Part shown: positions 38,591 to 48,808 of the stretch, one piece after another
Layout of the letters: every line of letters begins with the position of its first letter
How positions within the stretch are numbered: position 1 is the stretch's first letter
Origin: Aquimarina longa SW024
GTDB lineage: Bacteria; Bacteroidota; Bacteroidia; Flavobacteriales; Flavobacteriaceae
Reading direction: 5' to 3'
Assembly: GCF_001401755.1 (NCBI RefSeq)
Contig: NZ_KQ474103.1
Location: 129,038 to 193,037 of the forward strand
Length of the DNA stretch: 64,000 nt
Position numbers and translations under genes: made by a program
The notes under the pieces: generated by a model
What the model was told of the DNA's origin: nothing
Databases searched by the model: none
What the model saw: only the letters and a program-made list of their open reading frames with translations

Positions 38591-38598
38591 TAATTTTG
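38591..38598 (+). promoter_or_regulatory. Candidate -7 box for the DUF4202 gene
   Basis: TAATTTTG matches TAnnTTTG and lies 28 bases before the ATG at 38627. No TTG is seen at the usual distance upstream, so only the -7 half is supported. Confidence 0.35.
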
Positions 38599-38626
38599 CT
38601 TTAGTACAAAAAAAAACAACTATTCT

Positions 38627-39211
38627 ATGTCAATACATCAATTAGTCAAAGCATATGAAATCATTGATAAGGCTAACGCTGAAGATCCTACTATCGAAAA
38701 AATAAATGAAATATCTGTAGCTAAAGAATTAATCTACGGACAGAGAATGACTGCCATTATAGAAGAATTTGAACCAAATGCTTCTGAGGCACTTAAACTC
38801 GCTGCTAGAGCCCAACATATATGCAGGTGGCAAATCCCACGCAATAGCTACCCAATGGATCGTATTGGATACTTAAAATGGAGAGAAGAATTAAAAAAAT
38901 TTCATGCATCAAAAGCTTCAGAAATCCTTAATCAGGTAGGATATGATGAGGTAACCATTGATCGAGTTTCTTTTTTAATACAAAAAAAACAACTAAAAAG
39001 AGATAAAGACACTCAGACTTTAGAAGATACTATCTGCCTTGTTTTTCTTAAATTTTATTATGAAAGTTTTATAACAAAACACACTGATGAAAAAGTGATA
39101 AATATTCTTCAAAAAACTTGGCAAAAAATGTCTCCTAAAGGACATGAAGCTGCATTGCAACTTTCATATTCAGATAAGGCATTAGAACTAATTAAACAAG
39201 CTTTAGCTTAG
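38627..39211 (+). CDS. DUF4202 domain protein
   Basis: The 194-residue sequence matches DUF4202, a cytoplasmic family often found in marine bacteria and fungi. Key blocks are AYEIIDKANAEDPTIEK, RAQHICRWQIPRNSYPMDR (RxxHICRW is the most conserved) and GYLKWREELKKFHASKASEI. The His/Arg-rich pattern suggests an all-alpha, HD-like metal protein, but no activity is established. The gene is convergent with the sugar kinase gene and shares a bidirectional terminator with it. Confidence 0.85.
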   Translation: MSIHQLVKAYEIIDKANAEDPTIEKINEISVAKELIYGQRMTAIIEEFEPNASEALKLAARAQHICRWQIPRNSYPMDRIGYLKWREELKKFHASKASEILNQVGYDEVTIDRVSFLIQKKQLKRDKDTQTLEDTICLVFLKFYYESFITKHTDEKVINILQKTWQKMSPKGHEAALQLSYSDKALELIKQALA

Positions 39212-39214
39212 CAT

Positions 39215-39250
39215 AAAAACTAGTTAGTTATACACTACTAGTTTTTTTTT
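39215..39250. terminator. Bidirectional terminator between DUF4202 and the sugar kinase
   Basis: AAAAACTAGT (39215-39224) pairs with ACTAGTTTTT (39237-39246) and a T run follows on the plus strand. It overlaps the last codons of the sugar kinase gene on the minus strand, so it acts chiefly on the plus strand. Confidence 0.75.
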
Positions 39251-40097
39251 TGATTACCTCATTGCGATAATAATCTATAATACCATCAATTGGTCTTCTT
39301 ACGATATTACCAACGGTAAGGTGATATGGCCAAACTGCAGCTCTAATGATATCTTCACTAAAATGTGCTATTGATCCAATAAAATGAACAGGAACATTTT
39401 GAGACTCAGGAAAACAAAGTACTCTAGTTTCTATAAATTCTTGAATTCCTTCAGTTACGATCTTATAAAAATAACCATTACGCTCACTTGTAAAAATAAA
39501 TTCTGCAAAAGAAGCTAAGTATGTATTGGGGTTATCCTTTTTATATAAATTAAGTTTGATTACATCCGAGGTAAGATCAAAACGTTTTTCAAACTCTGAG
39601 GCCACTTCTTGTGGCATTCTCTTATAATAGTAATCTCTTATCAACCTTTTTCCAAAATGATTACCACTAGCTTCATCCATAAGAATATATCCTAAAGAGT
39701 CAACAGACATATGTATATCATCTCCATCAAAATAACAGCTATTAGATCCTGTTCCTAGTATACAAACAATACCAGGTTCTGTAGTAGCTGCATATACTGC
39801 TGCAACCATATCTTCTTTTACAACAACTTCTGCATTACTAAAAAATTCTTCAAAAACTTTTTTTAGCATTGCTGTAGGCTTTGCCGTACCACATCCTGCT
39901 CCATAAAAATGTACTGTATTTATTTTATCCCGATATGATGAAAGTTCTTCATTTTTATGAATCCTTTTTTCTAAAAGAGATTTATCAAATACAGCAGGGT
40001 TTAATCCTTCTGTACGGGTTTTAAAAACGATATCTCCTATATCATCAAGAAGAATCCAATCGCATTTAGTAGAACCACCGTCGGCTAATAAAATCAT
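39228..40097 (-). CDS. BadF/BadG-type N-acetylglucosamine (hexosamine) kinase
   Basis: These ASKHA-fold enzymes phosphorylate N-acetylglucosamine or similar sugars with ATP. ATP-binding motifs are visible: MILLADGGSTKCDWILLDD (phosphate 1), IVCILGTGSNSCYFDGDDI (phosphate 2), and VHFIGSIAHFSEDIIRAA (adenosine). The YILMDEASGNHFGKRLIRDY block at about residue 137 is typical of the family. At 289 residues it is full length. It lies 154 bases downstream of GAPDH and PfkA on the same strand, giving a sugar phosphorylation and glycolysis group. Substrate assignment rests on family resemblance. Confidence 0.82.
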   Translation of the reverse strand: MILLADGGSTKCDWILLDDIGDIVFKTRTEGLNPAVFDKSLLEKRIHKNEELSSYRDKINTVHFYGAGCGTAKPTAMLKKVFEEFFSNAEVVVKEDMVAAVYAATTEPGIVCILGTGSNSCYFDGDDIHMSVDSLGYILMDEASGNHFGKRLIRDYYYKRMPQEVASEFEKRFDLTSDVIKLNLYKKDNPNTYLASFAEFIFTSERNGYFYKIVTEGIQEFIETRVLCFPESQNVPVHFIGSIAHFSEDIIRAAVWPYHLTVGNIVRRPIDGIIDYYRNEVIKKKTSSV

Positions 40098-40242
40098 TTC
40101 GAAAAGTTGTTAGTTGTTAGTTATGAAAATGCTTACTATTTATAAATCTCTTTTTGGTATATCAAACTGAGTTTGTCACTTTTTTTTCACCTCCCAAAGT
40201 TATAGAAAATTTTTTGACAGACTCAGTATTGATATGATATCT

Positions 40243-41295
<1,053 letters not shown>

Positions 41296-41305
41296 TTACA
41301 TAAAA

Positions 41306-42292
41306 CTATACCGATGTTATATCGGCTACTTTTATTAACTCATCATATTTATATGATCTTTTATCTAATGCGACTGTAAGCGGTACAATAGTAATTTTTT
41401 TATGAACTATTCCAACCATTACCTCACTTCTACCTTCTAGTAATGCCTCTACAGCGCCTACTCCTAATTTACTAGCTAGTACTCTATCATAGCAACTTGG
41501 AGCACCACCTCGTTGAATATGCCCTAATACAGAAACTCGTACTTCATAATCATCAAGATTTTCTTCGACATATTCTCCTAATTCAAAAATATTTTTACCT
41601 GATTTATCACCTTCTGCGACAACTATTATACTCGAAGTTTTTCCTGTTTTTTTACTTTTCTTAAGAGATTCTAATAAGCGTTCTACTCCCATGTCTTCTT
41701 CTGGGATCAAAATTTCTTCTGCCCCTGCTCCTATCCCTGCATTTAATGCTATATCACCTGCATCACGCCCCATCACTTCTATAAGAAATAATCGATTATG
41801 GGAACTTGCAGTATCTCTAATCTTATCAATTGCCTCGACCACCGTATTTAACGCTGTATCATATCCTATTGTATAATCTGTTCCATTAATATCATTATCA
41901 ATAGTTCCTGGAATACCTACAACAGGAAAACCAAACTCCTCTGACAATTTTAATGCTCCAGTAAAACTCCCATCTCCACCTATTATAACAAGTGCATCTA
42001 TCTTGTTTTTGATTAAATTGTCATGCGCTTTTTGCCTTCCTTCAAAAGTTCTAAATTCTTTTGAGCGAGCAGATTTTAGAAAAGTCCCACCTTTATTTAT
42101 AATATTACGTACGGATCGAGCATTCAACTCTTCAATCTCATTATGGATAAGCCCCTCATAACCTTTATAAATACCAAAACACTTTACATCATAGTAACTG
42201 CAAGCCCGAACTACTGCACGAATGGCAGCATTCATCCCAGGAGCATCTCCTCCTGAAGTTAAAACGGCTATATTCTTAACTTTTTTAGTCAT
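41306..42292 (-). CDS. ATP-dependent 6-phosphofructokinase
   Basis: This is the committing step of glycolysis. VLTSGGDAPGMNAAIRAVVR is at about residue 10, GGDGSFTGALKLSEEFG at about 104 and PGTIDNDINGTDYTIGYDTA at about 127, so the active site and the residues for ATP rather than pyrophosphate are intact. The 328 residues from the ATG at 42292 match the usual length; a TTG one codon earlier is an unlikely start. It leads the PfkA-GAPDH unit, followed by the sugar kinase. Confidence 0.96.
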   Translation of the reverse strand: MTKKVKNIAVLTSGGDAPGMNAAIRAVVRACSYYDVKCFGIYKGYEGLIHNEIEELNARSVRNIINKGGTFLKSARSKEFRTFEGRQKAHDNLIKNKIDALVIIGGDGSFTGALKLSEEFGFPVVGIPGTIDNDINGTDYTIGYDTALNTVVEAIDKIRDTASSHNRLFLIEVMGRDAGDIALNAGIGAGAEEILIPEEDMGVERLLESLKKSKKTGKTSSIIVVAEGDKSGKNIFELGEYVEENLDDYEVRVSVLGHIQRGGAPSCYDRVLASKLGVGAVEALLEGRSEVMVGIVHKKITIVPLTVALDKRSYKYDELIKVADITSV

Positions 42293-42769
42293 CAAGCCAA
42301 ATCTATCGCTATTGACATTAATAACCTAATTTGAAAAAAAACTAAAACGTTTTCGGTTGATAAGTTCAGTGTTTAATAAAAAAACTCTTGCTAAATATGG
42401 CACAAAAACAACATTTTTTATAAAAACACCCAATAGTACACGCTCTTTTTTAACCTAAAGATTCTTTACAAAAAACAATAATCACTATCAAAACCATCAC
42501 CCTAGCAATATAAACATGTATATATTTCTTTTTTTTAACAAAAACACCTTAACATTAACATCTTAATTAGTACCGCCTTTTACTCTCTAATTTTATCTTT
42601 AATTATTACCATATACTCATATTATCCTATTCAAAACTTGTCGTCCGAATATAAAACTTGTATTTTTCGATTATATCAAAAAAATTGAGATCACTTTATA
42701 ATCAAAAAGAATTACTTTACTTTGTAAGAAGATTTCATTGCACAAAATCAACATAATTAAAAAAGTTTA
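42293..42769. other. 477-bp noncoding divergent region
   Basis: The region lies between pfkA and the ABC exporter. There is no convincing reading frame; in particular I found no short gene with a double-glycine leader that could be the exporter's substrate. TACTTTG at 42714-42720 resembles a -7 box with one base missing for the exporter operon. Confidence 0.5.
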
Positions 42770-44974
42770 ATGCCAAAGTTTCCATTTTATAGACAAACAG
42801 AATCAAAAGATTGTGGCCCTACTTGTATTAAAATTATTGCTAAACATTACGGAAAAGTTCTTAATACACCAAAAATTAGAGAATTAAGCGAAACTACTCG
42901 AGAAGGAAGTTCTCTACTAGGGCTAAGTGATGCTGTAGAACAAATAGGTTTTAGATCTCTTGGTGTAAAATTATCTTTAACAAAATTAGATGAAGTCCCA
43001 TTACCATGTATCGTACACTGGAATAAGGTTCACTATGTTGTTGTTTATAAAATAAAAACTACAAGAAAAGGAAAAATAACCATCTATGTTTCTGACCCTG
43101 CTCATGGATTAATCACATATACCAAAGAAGAATTTATTACTGCATGGATTGGTAATAATGCTAATGAAGATACCGAGGAAGGAGTGGCATTATTAGTAGA
43201 ACCCTCTCCCAAGTTTTATAATGATGATTTAGATGAAAAAAAGGAAGAATTTGGTTTCAAGTTTATTTCTAAATACCTATTTAAGTATAAGACTTTCCTT
43301 TTTCAGCTTATACTAGGTCTTGCAGCCGGTAGTTTACTACAGCTTATCACTCCTTTTTTAACCCAAAGTATTGTAGATGTCGGAATTAAAAATCAGGATC
43401 TTAATTTTGTATACCTTGTTTTGATCGCAATGTTATCCTTATTTATAGGTAGAACTTTAATTGATGTACTTAGAAGCTGGATTTTATTACATCTAAGTAC
43501 TCGTATTAACATTTCATTAATTTCTGATTTTTTTATAAAATTAATGAATCTCCCTATCTCCTATTTTGATGTAAAAATGACAGGAGACCTTTTACAACGA
43601 ATTAATGATCATAAAAGAATTGAGCAGATATTAACCATGTCTTCGCTAAACGTACTTTTCTCGATGGTCAATTTAATCATATTTAGTATTGTTCTGATTT
43701 ATTATAGTATTCCGATTTTTGGGATTTTTGCCATAGGTAGTATAATCTACTTTGCTTGGATACTCATATTTTTTAAAAAACGTAAAAAACTAGATTATAA
43801 ACGATTCTCACAAATCAGTGAAGAACAGAGTAAAGTTATTGAACTTGTAAATGGTATGCAGGAGATTAAACTGCATAATGCTGAAAAAAGAAAACGATGG
43901 AACTGGGAGTTCGTACAAGCTAAATTATTTAGAATATCTATCGAAAATCTAGCACTAGAGCAATATCAAAGTGTAGGGTCTGCTTTTATAAATGAGTTAA
44001 AAAACATTTTGATTACTGTTTTCTCTGCAAAACTAGTTATCGATGGAGATATTACATTAGGGATGATGCTTGCCATAACAGCTATTGTAGGGCAATTAAA
44101 TGCTCCTATTGCTCAGTTAATTAATTTTCTTAGAGAACTCCAAGATGCGCAAATCTCACTAGAACGCCTTGGAGAAATTCATAATAAAGAAAATGAAGAA
44201 GAAATAGGAGAAGAAAAAATAACAGAAATTCCGGATAATTCAGACTTCGAAATTAAAGATTTATCTTTTAGATACGTTGGATCCGACATACATGTTTTAG
44301 AAAACCTAAACCTATCAATTCCTGCAAATAAAATAACAGCAGTTGTAGGTGTAAGTGGTAGTGGTAAAACTACATTAATGAAATTATTACTTAAGTTTTA
44401 TGAACCTAATGAAGGGCAAATTTTTATCGGATCTCATGATCTAAAAAATGTTTCTCAAAAATCTTGGAGAGATCATTTTGGAGTAGTTATGCAAGAAGGA
44501 TATATATTTAATGATACCATAGCTAATAATATTGCTGTAGGAGAAGATTATGTAGATAAGAAAAAATTAGCACATGCTGTTGATGTTGCAAATATAAAAG
44601 AGTTTATAGAAAATCTACCACTGTCTTATAATACCAAAATCGGTATGGAAGGTGTCGGATTAAGTACTGGTCAAAAACAACGATTATTTATTGCTCGTTC
44701 TGTATATAAGAATCCAAAATACCTATTCTTTGATGAAGCAACATCTGCATTAGATGCCAATAATGAGAAAGTAATCATGGAAAAATTAGATGTTTTTTTT
44801 AAAGATAAAACGGTTATGGTTATAGCTCACCGACTAAGTACGGTAAAAAACGCACATCAAATTGTAGTTTTAGACAAAGGTAAAATCGTAGAAGTAGGAA
44901 ATCATGAAGCATTAATTAAAAAAAGAGGAAATTATTATAACCTTGTTAAAAACCAACTTGAGTTGGGTAAATAA
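42770..44974 (+). CDS. C39-peptidase-containing ABC transporter (bacteriocin/peptide exporter)
   Basis: These bifunctional transporters cut a double-glycine leader and export the peptide. Residues 1-130 are a C39 peptidase with the catalytic cysteine at 15 in QTESKDCGPTCIKIIAKHYG and the histidine in VHWNKVHYVVVY. About six membrane helices follow (about 165-450). The ATPase has VVGVSGSGKTTLMKLLLKFY, LSTGQKQRLFIARS and YLFFDEATSALDANN. The 734-residue length is normal. The HlyD-type partner gene starts 12 bases after its stop. No peptide precursor or TolC-type channel is seen in this window, so the cargo is unknown. Confidence 0.93.
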   Translation: MPKFPFYRQTESKDCGPTCIKIIAKHYGKVLNTPKIRELSETTREGSSLLGLSDAVEQIGFRSLGVKLSLTKLDEVPLPCIVHWNKVHYVVVYKIKTTRKGKITIYVSDPAHGLITYTKEEFITAWIGNNANEDTEEGVALLVEPSPKFYNDDLDEKKEEFGFKFISKYLFKYKTFLFQLILGLAAGSLLQLITPFLTQSIVDVGIKNQDLNFVYLVLIAMLSLFIGRTLIDVLRSWILLHLSTRINISLISDFFIKLMNLPISYFDVKMTGDLLQRINDHKRIEQILTMSSLNVLFSMVNLIIFSIVLIYYSIPIFGIFAIGSIIYFAWILIFFKKRKKLDYKRFSQISEEQSKVIELVNGMQEIKLHNAEKRKRWNWEFVQAKLFRISIENLALEQYQSVGSAFINELKNILITVFSAKLVIDGDITLGMMLAITAIVGQLNAPIAQLINFLRELQDAQISLERLGEIHNKENEEEIGEEKITEIPDNSDFEIKDLSFRYVGSDIHVLENLNLSIPANKITAVVGVSGSGKTTLMKLLLKFYEPNEGQIFIGSHDLKNVSQKSWRDHFGVVMQEGYIFNDTIANNIAVGEDYVDKKKLAHAVDVANIKEFIENLPLSYNTKIGMEGVGLSTGQKQRLFIARSVYKNPKYLFFDEATSALDANNEKVIMEKLDVFFKDKTVMVIAHRLSTVKNAHQIVVLDKGKIVEVGNHEALIKKRGNYYNLVKNQLELGK

Positions 44975-44986
44975 GAATTAGACACT

Positions 44987-46279
44987 ATGCCAGACACATT
45001 AGACGACATACAATTACGTAGTGAAGAAGTACAAGAAATTTTGACCAGAGTACCTCATTGGATGATTAGATGGGGGAATCTTTTAATTTTAGTATTAATA
45101 CTATTATTATTATTTCTTTCTTGGTTAATTAAATATCCAGATGTGATCCCCGCAGAAGCTATTATAACTACACGCATACCTCCACAAAAAGAGTATGCAA
45201 AAGTGAGTGAAAAGATTGAGTCATTACTAGTAAAAGACAATCAAATTGTTCCTAAGAATACTCCATTAGCAATATTAAAAAGTAATGCTAATTATAAAGA
45301 TGTATTTCTACTAAAATCAATTATAGATACTATACAGATTAATAAAAAATCTTTTTCTTTTCCTATAGAAGAATTACCAGTACTTTTTTTAGGAGATATG
45401 GAAACAAGTTTTGCGTTATTTGAAAATAGCTATTCTGAGTATATTCTAAATAAGGAGCTACAACCTTTTTCTAATGAGGCTATCGCTAATCAAATTTCTT
45501 TATCAGAACTTTATCGAAGACTACAAAGTTTAAAGGCTCAAAAAAGACTTGCCAAAGCAGAACTAGAATTTAAAAGAAAAGAGTTGCAACGCCAGAAAAA
45601 CTTATTCGAAAAAGGAGTCATCTCTGCTCAGGAATATGAAGGAAAAGAACTTGATTATTTGCAAGCCAAACGTAATTATGAAAATAATGACTTGCAGATA
45701 TCTCAAATTAACGAAAGTATAAGTAATGCTAATAAAACATCTAAAGGCACTGAAATTAATAAACGAAAAGAGGAAATCAACTTATTTAAAAAAGTATTAC
45801 AATCTTTTGATCAGTTAAAAAAGAGTATTAGAGACTGGGAATTACAGTATGTACTAAAATCAGATATAGAAGGACGTGTTTCTTTTCTTAACTTTTGGAC
45901 CGAAAATCAAACAGTTGCTTCTGGAGATCTCGTATTTATCATTATTCCTTCAGAATATTCTTCCTATTTAGCAAAAATTAAAGCTCCTTCCCAAAATTCT
46001 GGAAAAATAAAAATAGGTCAAACAGCTAATATTAGATTAGAAAATTTCCCTGATGATGAGTTTGGAACACTTAAAGGGACTGTAAAACATATCTCTCTTT
46101 TACCGAATAAAGATGGTTTATATTTGATAGATGTAACTCTTCCCGAAAAATTAATCACTACATATAATAAAGAAATTCCTTTTAAACAAGAAATGAGAGG
46201 TATTGTAGAAATTATTACCGAGGATTTACGCCTTATAGAACGCTTCTTCTACCAGTTTAAGAAATTAACTGATGAATAA
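44987..46279 (+). CDS. HlyD-family membrane fusion protein
   Basis: This is the periplasmic adaptor of the ABC exporter. One membrane helix lies at about residues 30-48 (ILVLILLLLFLSWLIKYP). Two biotinyl-lipoyl halves flank a long coiled coil at about 180-270 (LYRRLQSLKAQKRLAKAELE, KELQRQKNLFEKGVISAQEY). The second half carries EGRVSFLNFWTENQTVASG and a beta-barrel (IGQTANIRLENFPDDEFG). The 430-residue length is typical. It is 12 bases after the ABC gene, clearly the same operon, and would dock to a TolC-like channel encoded elsewhere. Confidence 0.92.
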   Translation: MPDTLDDIQLRSEEVQEILTRVPHWMIRWGNLLILVLILLLLFLSWLIKYPDVIPAEAIITTRIPPQKEYAKVSEKIESLLVKDNQIVPKNTPLAILKSNANYKDVFLLKSIIDTIQINKKSFSFPIEELPVLFLGDMETSFALFENSYSEYILNKELQPFSNEAIANQISLSELYRRLQSLKAQKRLAKAELEFKRKELQRQKNLFEKGVISAQEYEGKELDYLQAKRNYENNDLQISQINESISNANKTSKGTEINKRKEEINLFKKVLQSFDQLKKSIRDWELQYVLKSDIEGRVSFLNFWTENQTVASGDLVFIIIPSEYSSYLAKIKAPSQNSGKIKIGQTANIRLENFPDDEFGTLKGTVKHISLLPNKDGLYLIDVTLPEKLITTYNKEIPFKQEMRGIVEIITEDLRLIERFFYQFKKLTDE

Positions 46280-46452
46280 TAAATAGAAATATCTTATAAA
46301 ACTGTAGAAAAAAAAATGATTGTAACTATAATTGCTTTTATTTCACATATCATCAAAAACAGGTTACATTTCGACTAAATAGTGTTCTTTGTAGAAAAAA
46401 ATTTAAATCATTGATTATTTTTAATTTCTTATAAATTATTAATATAAAATAT

Positions 46453-47595
46453 ATGAAACAAATAGCTTCTACTATTCTTTCCCTTATTTTTTTACTGATT
46501 TCTTGCAAAAATAACACTACAGAAAATACTACAGACACTTATAAAATCCCTCTTTATGTTTGGGCTCAGCTACCACAACATACTATTACTGATAAAGAAT
46601 TATTAAATCAATTCCAAAAATTAAAAAATAAAGGAGTGGATGGAGTTATGTATGCTGCTGGTCATGATCCATTAACTTATAAGCGAGTAGGTAAAATTAT
46701 AAAACAAGTAGGAATGGAGTTTCATGCATGGATTCCTACTATGGTACAAAATAACAATCCAAAATTACAACCAGAATGGTATGCTGTAAATGGTAAAGGA
46801 GAGTCTGCATTTGATAAACCTGCTTATGTACCTCACTACCAATTTTTATGTCCTAATAAAGATGAGGTCTATCATTTTTTAGAAAATTTATATCGTAACA
46901 TTGCTGACATTAATGAAGTCGATGGAATCCATCTAGATTATATTCGTTTTCCTGATGTAATTTTGGCTAAAGGATTATGGAACAAGTATGATTTAGTAAT
47001 GGATAAAGAATATCCTCAATTCGACTATTGCTACTGTGATAAATGTGTTCATGATTTTAAATCAGTATCAGGTATTGATATAAAAACTGTAGAAGACCCC
47101 TCCAAAGTAGAAGAATGGAAACAATTTCGTTATGATTTAATAACCAAAATCGTAAATCGATTAGCAGATGTAGTACATGATAAGAACAAAGTAATTAATG
47201 CAGCCGTTTTTCCTGGTCCAAATTCTATTGCTAAAAAATTAGTTCGACAAGAATGGAATAAATGGAATTTGGATGCTTTCTATCCTATGAACTATAATGA
47301 TTTTTATATAGAAGGAACTGAGTGGATTGGACAACTGACAAAAGAAGAGGTTAATGCTGTAAGTACTAAAAAGCCTATTTACAGTGGCTTATTTATTTGT
47401 CCAAAACCAGAAAATAAAACTAATGAAGCAGATCCAGAAAATCATGGTTTATTACCCAGTGAATTAGAAGCAGCAATTAATGAATCTATGCGAAACGGAG
47501 CTACAGGTATTTGTTTATTTACACCCGATAGAATGACTTCTGCCCATTGGCAAGTTTTAGAAAAAGCAATTACTACAGATTATACTAAAAAATAG
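46453..47595 (+). CDS. Family 10-like (GHL10/DUF187) glycosyl hydrolase, lipoprotein
   Basis: The lipobox LISC (about residue 18) anchors the protein. The TIM-barrel core has FHAWIPTMVQNNNP at about residue 94 and EVDGIHLDYIRFPD at about 156, the defining GHL10 block with the likely catalytic Asp. CFTPDRM-like ending CLFTPDRMTSAHWQVLEKAI is consistent with the last strand. At 380 residues it is a single-domain enzyme. Members of this family are thought to act on peptidoglycan or surface glycans, but the substrate is not settled. The next gene, 37 bases on, is a membrane acyltransferase, probably in the same operon. Confidence 0.8.
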   Translation: MKQIASTILSLIFLLISCKNNTTENTTDTYKIPLYVWAQLPQHTITDKELLNQFQKLKNKGVDGVMYAAGHDPLTYKRVGKIIKQVGMEFHAWIPTMVQNNNPKLQPEWYAVNGKGESAFDKPAYVPHYQFLCPNKDEVYHFLENLYRNIADINEVDGIHLDYIRFPDVILAKGLWNKYDLVMDKEYPQFDYCYCDKCVHDFKSVSGIDIKTVEDPSKVEEWKQFRYDLITKIVNRLADVVHDKNKVINAAVFPGPNSIAKKLVRQEWNKWNLDAFYPMNYNDFYIEGTEWIGQLTKEEVNAVSTKKPIYSGLFICPKPENKTNEADPENHGLLPSELEAAINESMRNGATGICLFTPDRMTSAHWQVLEKAITTDYTKK

Positions 47596-47632
47596 ATTTT
47601 ATATACCCCTAATTAGATAAAATAAAATATAA

Positions 47633-48808
47633 ATGAGGAGAATAGCATCAATAGATATTTTTAGAGCTTTAACCATGGTATTAATGATTTGGGTCAATGA
47701 TTTTCCTTCACTTTCAAACATCCCTAAATGGTTGAAACACGCAGCAGGTAATGAGGATTATATGGGGTTTTCTGATATTATTTTTCCACTATTTTTATTT
47801 ATCGTAGGACTTAGTATCCCTTACGCTATCGAAAACAGATTATCAAAAAATGATAGTCCACTTATGATTGCCAAGCATATACTTATAAGATCACTTTCTT
47901 TAATACTTATAGGTGTTTTTATGGTAAACTATGAGAGTGCTCATCATGAGAGCATACTTATAGGCAAACATTTATGGGGTTTATTTATGGCTTTAGCCGT
48001 AGTCTTAATTTGGATGAACTGGAAAAGAAGCCCCATTTCTAAAAAATGGCATATCTATTTTCAAGTTTTTGGTTTTATCATACTTCTTTTTTTAGCAATT
48101 ATATATAAAGGAGGCGCTCTAGGAGAAAACTGGATGAAAACCCAATGGTGGGGAATTCTAGGACTCATTGGTTGGGCATATGCTATAAATGCATTAATTT
48201 ATCTCTATAGCAAACAAAGAATAGCCGTTATGATTATACTATGGATTGGTTTTAATATACTTTCTGTAGTACATCAAACTCATGGGATCGTATTCGAAAA
48301 CGATTTTATCTCCATATTTTCTACACTATACACAGGTACAATACCTGCGTTTACAACTGCTGGTATTGTAGCAACATTAGTATTTAAAGAGTTGTCAAGA
48401 ATTGATATTAAATGGTGTTATATAAGTTTTATTGCATTAGGTGTACTTCATATTATCTATGGATTAGCGACAAGATCTTATTGGGGCATTTCTAAAATAC
48501 AGGCAACACCATCGTGGTTAGGAATATGTACAGGACTAGGGTTCCTTATATTTATACTATTATACTATATTACTGATGTCAAAAAACAAGTCGGTTGGGC
48601 AAAAATAATTACAGCAGCAGGTACCGCCACACTAACGTGTTATATGATTCCTTATTTTATATATCCGATTCGTGAAATAACAGGCATTAAACTTCCTGAT
48701 TTTTTAAACTCATCAATAATCGGTTTATGCGTTTCTTTTGGCTTCTCTTTAGTAGTCGTTATCTTCACAGGTTGGTTAGAGCGTAAAAAATATAAATTAA
48801 AGCTATAA
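47633..48808 (+). CDS. DUF5009 / heparan-alpha-glucosaminide N-acetyltransferase-like membrane protein
   Basis: About ten membrane helices fill 391 residues. The N-terminal block RIASIDIFRALTMVLMIWVN, then FSDIIFPLFLFIVGLSIPYA, matches the DUF5009/HGSNAT group, which moves acetyl groups across a membrane to amino sugars. It follows the GHL10-type gene by 37 bases. The pair suggests degradation or modification of an amino-sugar-containing glycan. The acetyltransferase reaction is inferred from the distant lysosomal relative and is not demonstrated for these bacterial proteins. Confidence 0.8.
   Translation: MRRIASIDIFRALTMVLMIWVNDFPSLSNIPKWLKHAAGNEDYMGFSDIIFPLFLFIVGLSIPYAIENRLSKNDSPLMIAKHILIRSLSLILIGVFMVNYESAHHESILIGKHLWGLFMALAVVLIWMNWKRSPISKKWHIYFQVFGFIILLFLAIIYKGGALGENWMKTQWWGILGLIGWAYAINALIYLYSKQRIAVMIILWIGFNILSVVHQTHGIVFENDFISIFSTLYTGTIPAFTTAGIVATLVFKELSRIDIKWCYISFIALGVLHIIYGLATRSYWGISKIQATPSWLGICTGLGFLIFILLYYITDVKKQVGWAKIITAAGTATLTCYMIPYFIYPIREITGIKLPDFLNSSIIGLCVSFGFSLVVVIFTGWLERKKYKLKL

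Noticed and set aside
42503..42553. Small gene MYIFLFFNKNTLTLTS as exporter cargo
   Set aside because: Only 16 codons, no double-glycine leader, and composition like random AT-rich sequence.
46317..46379. 20-codon frame after the HlyD gene as a peptide precursor
   Set aside because: It lacks a GG or GA cleavage site and is almost all hydrophobic. No sign of a ribosome-binding site.
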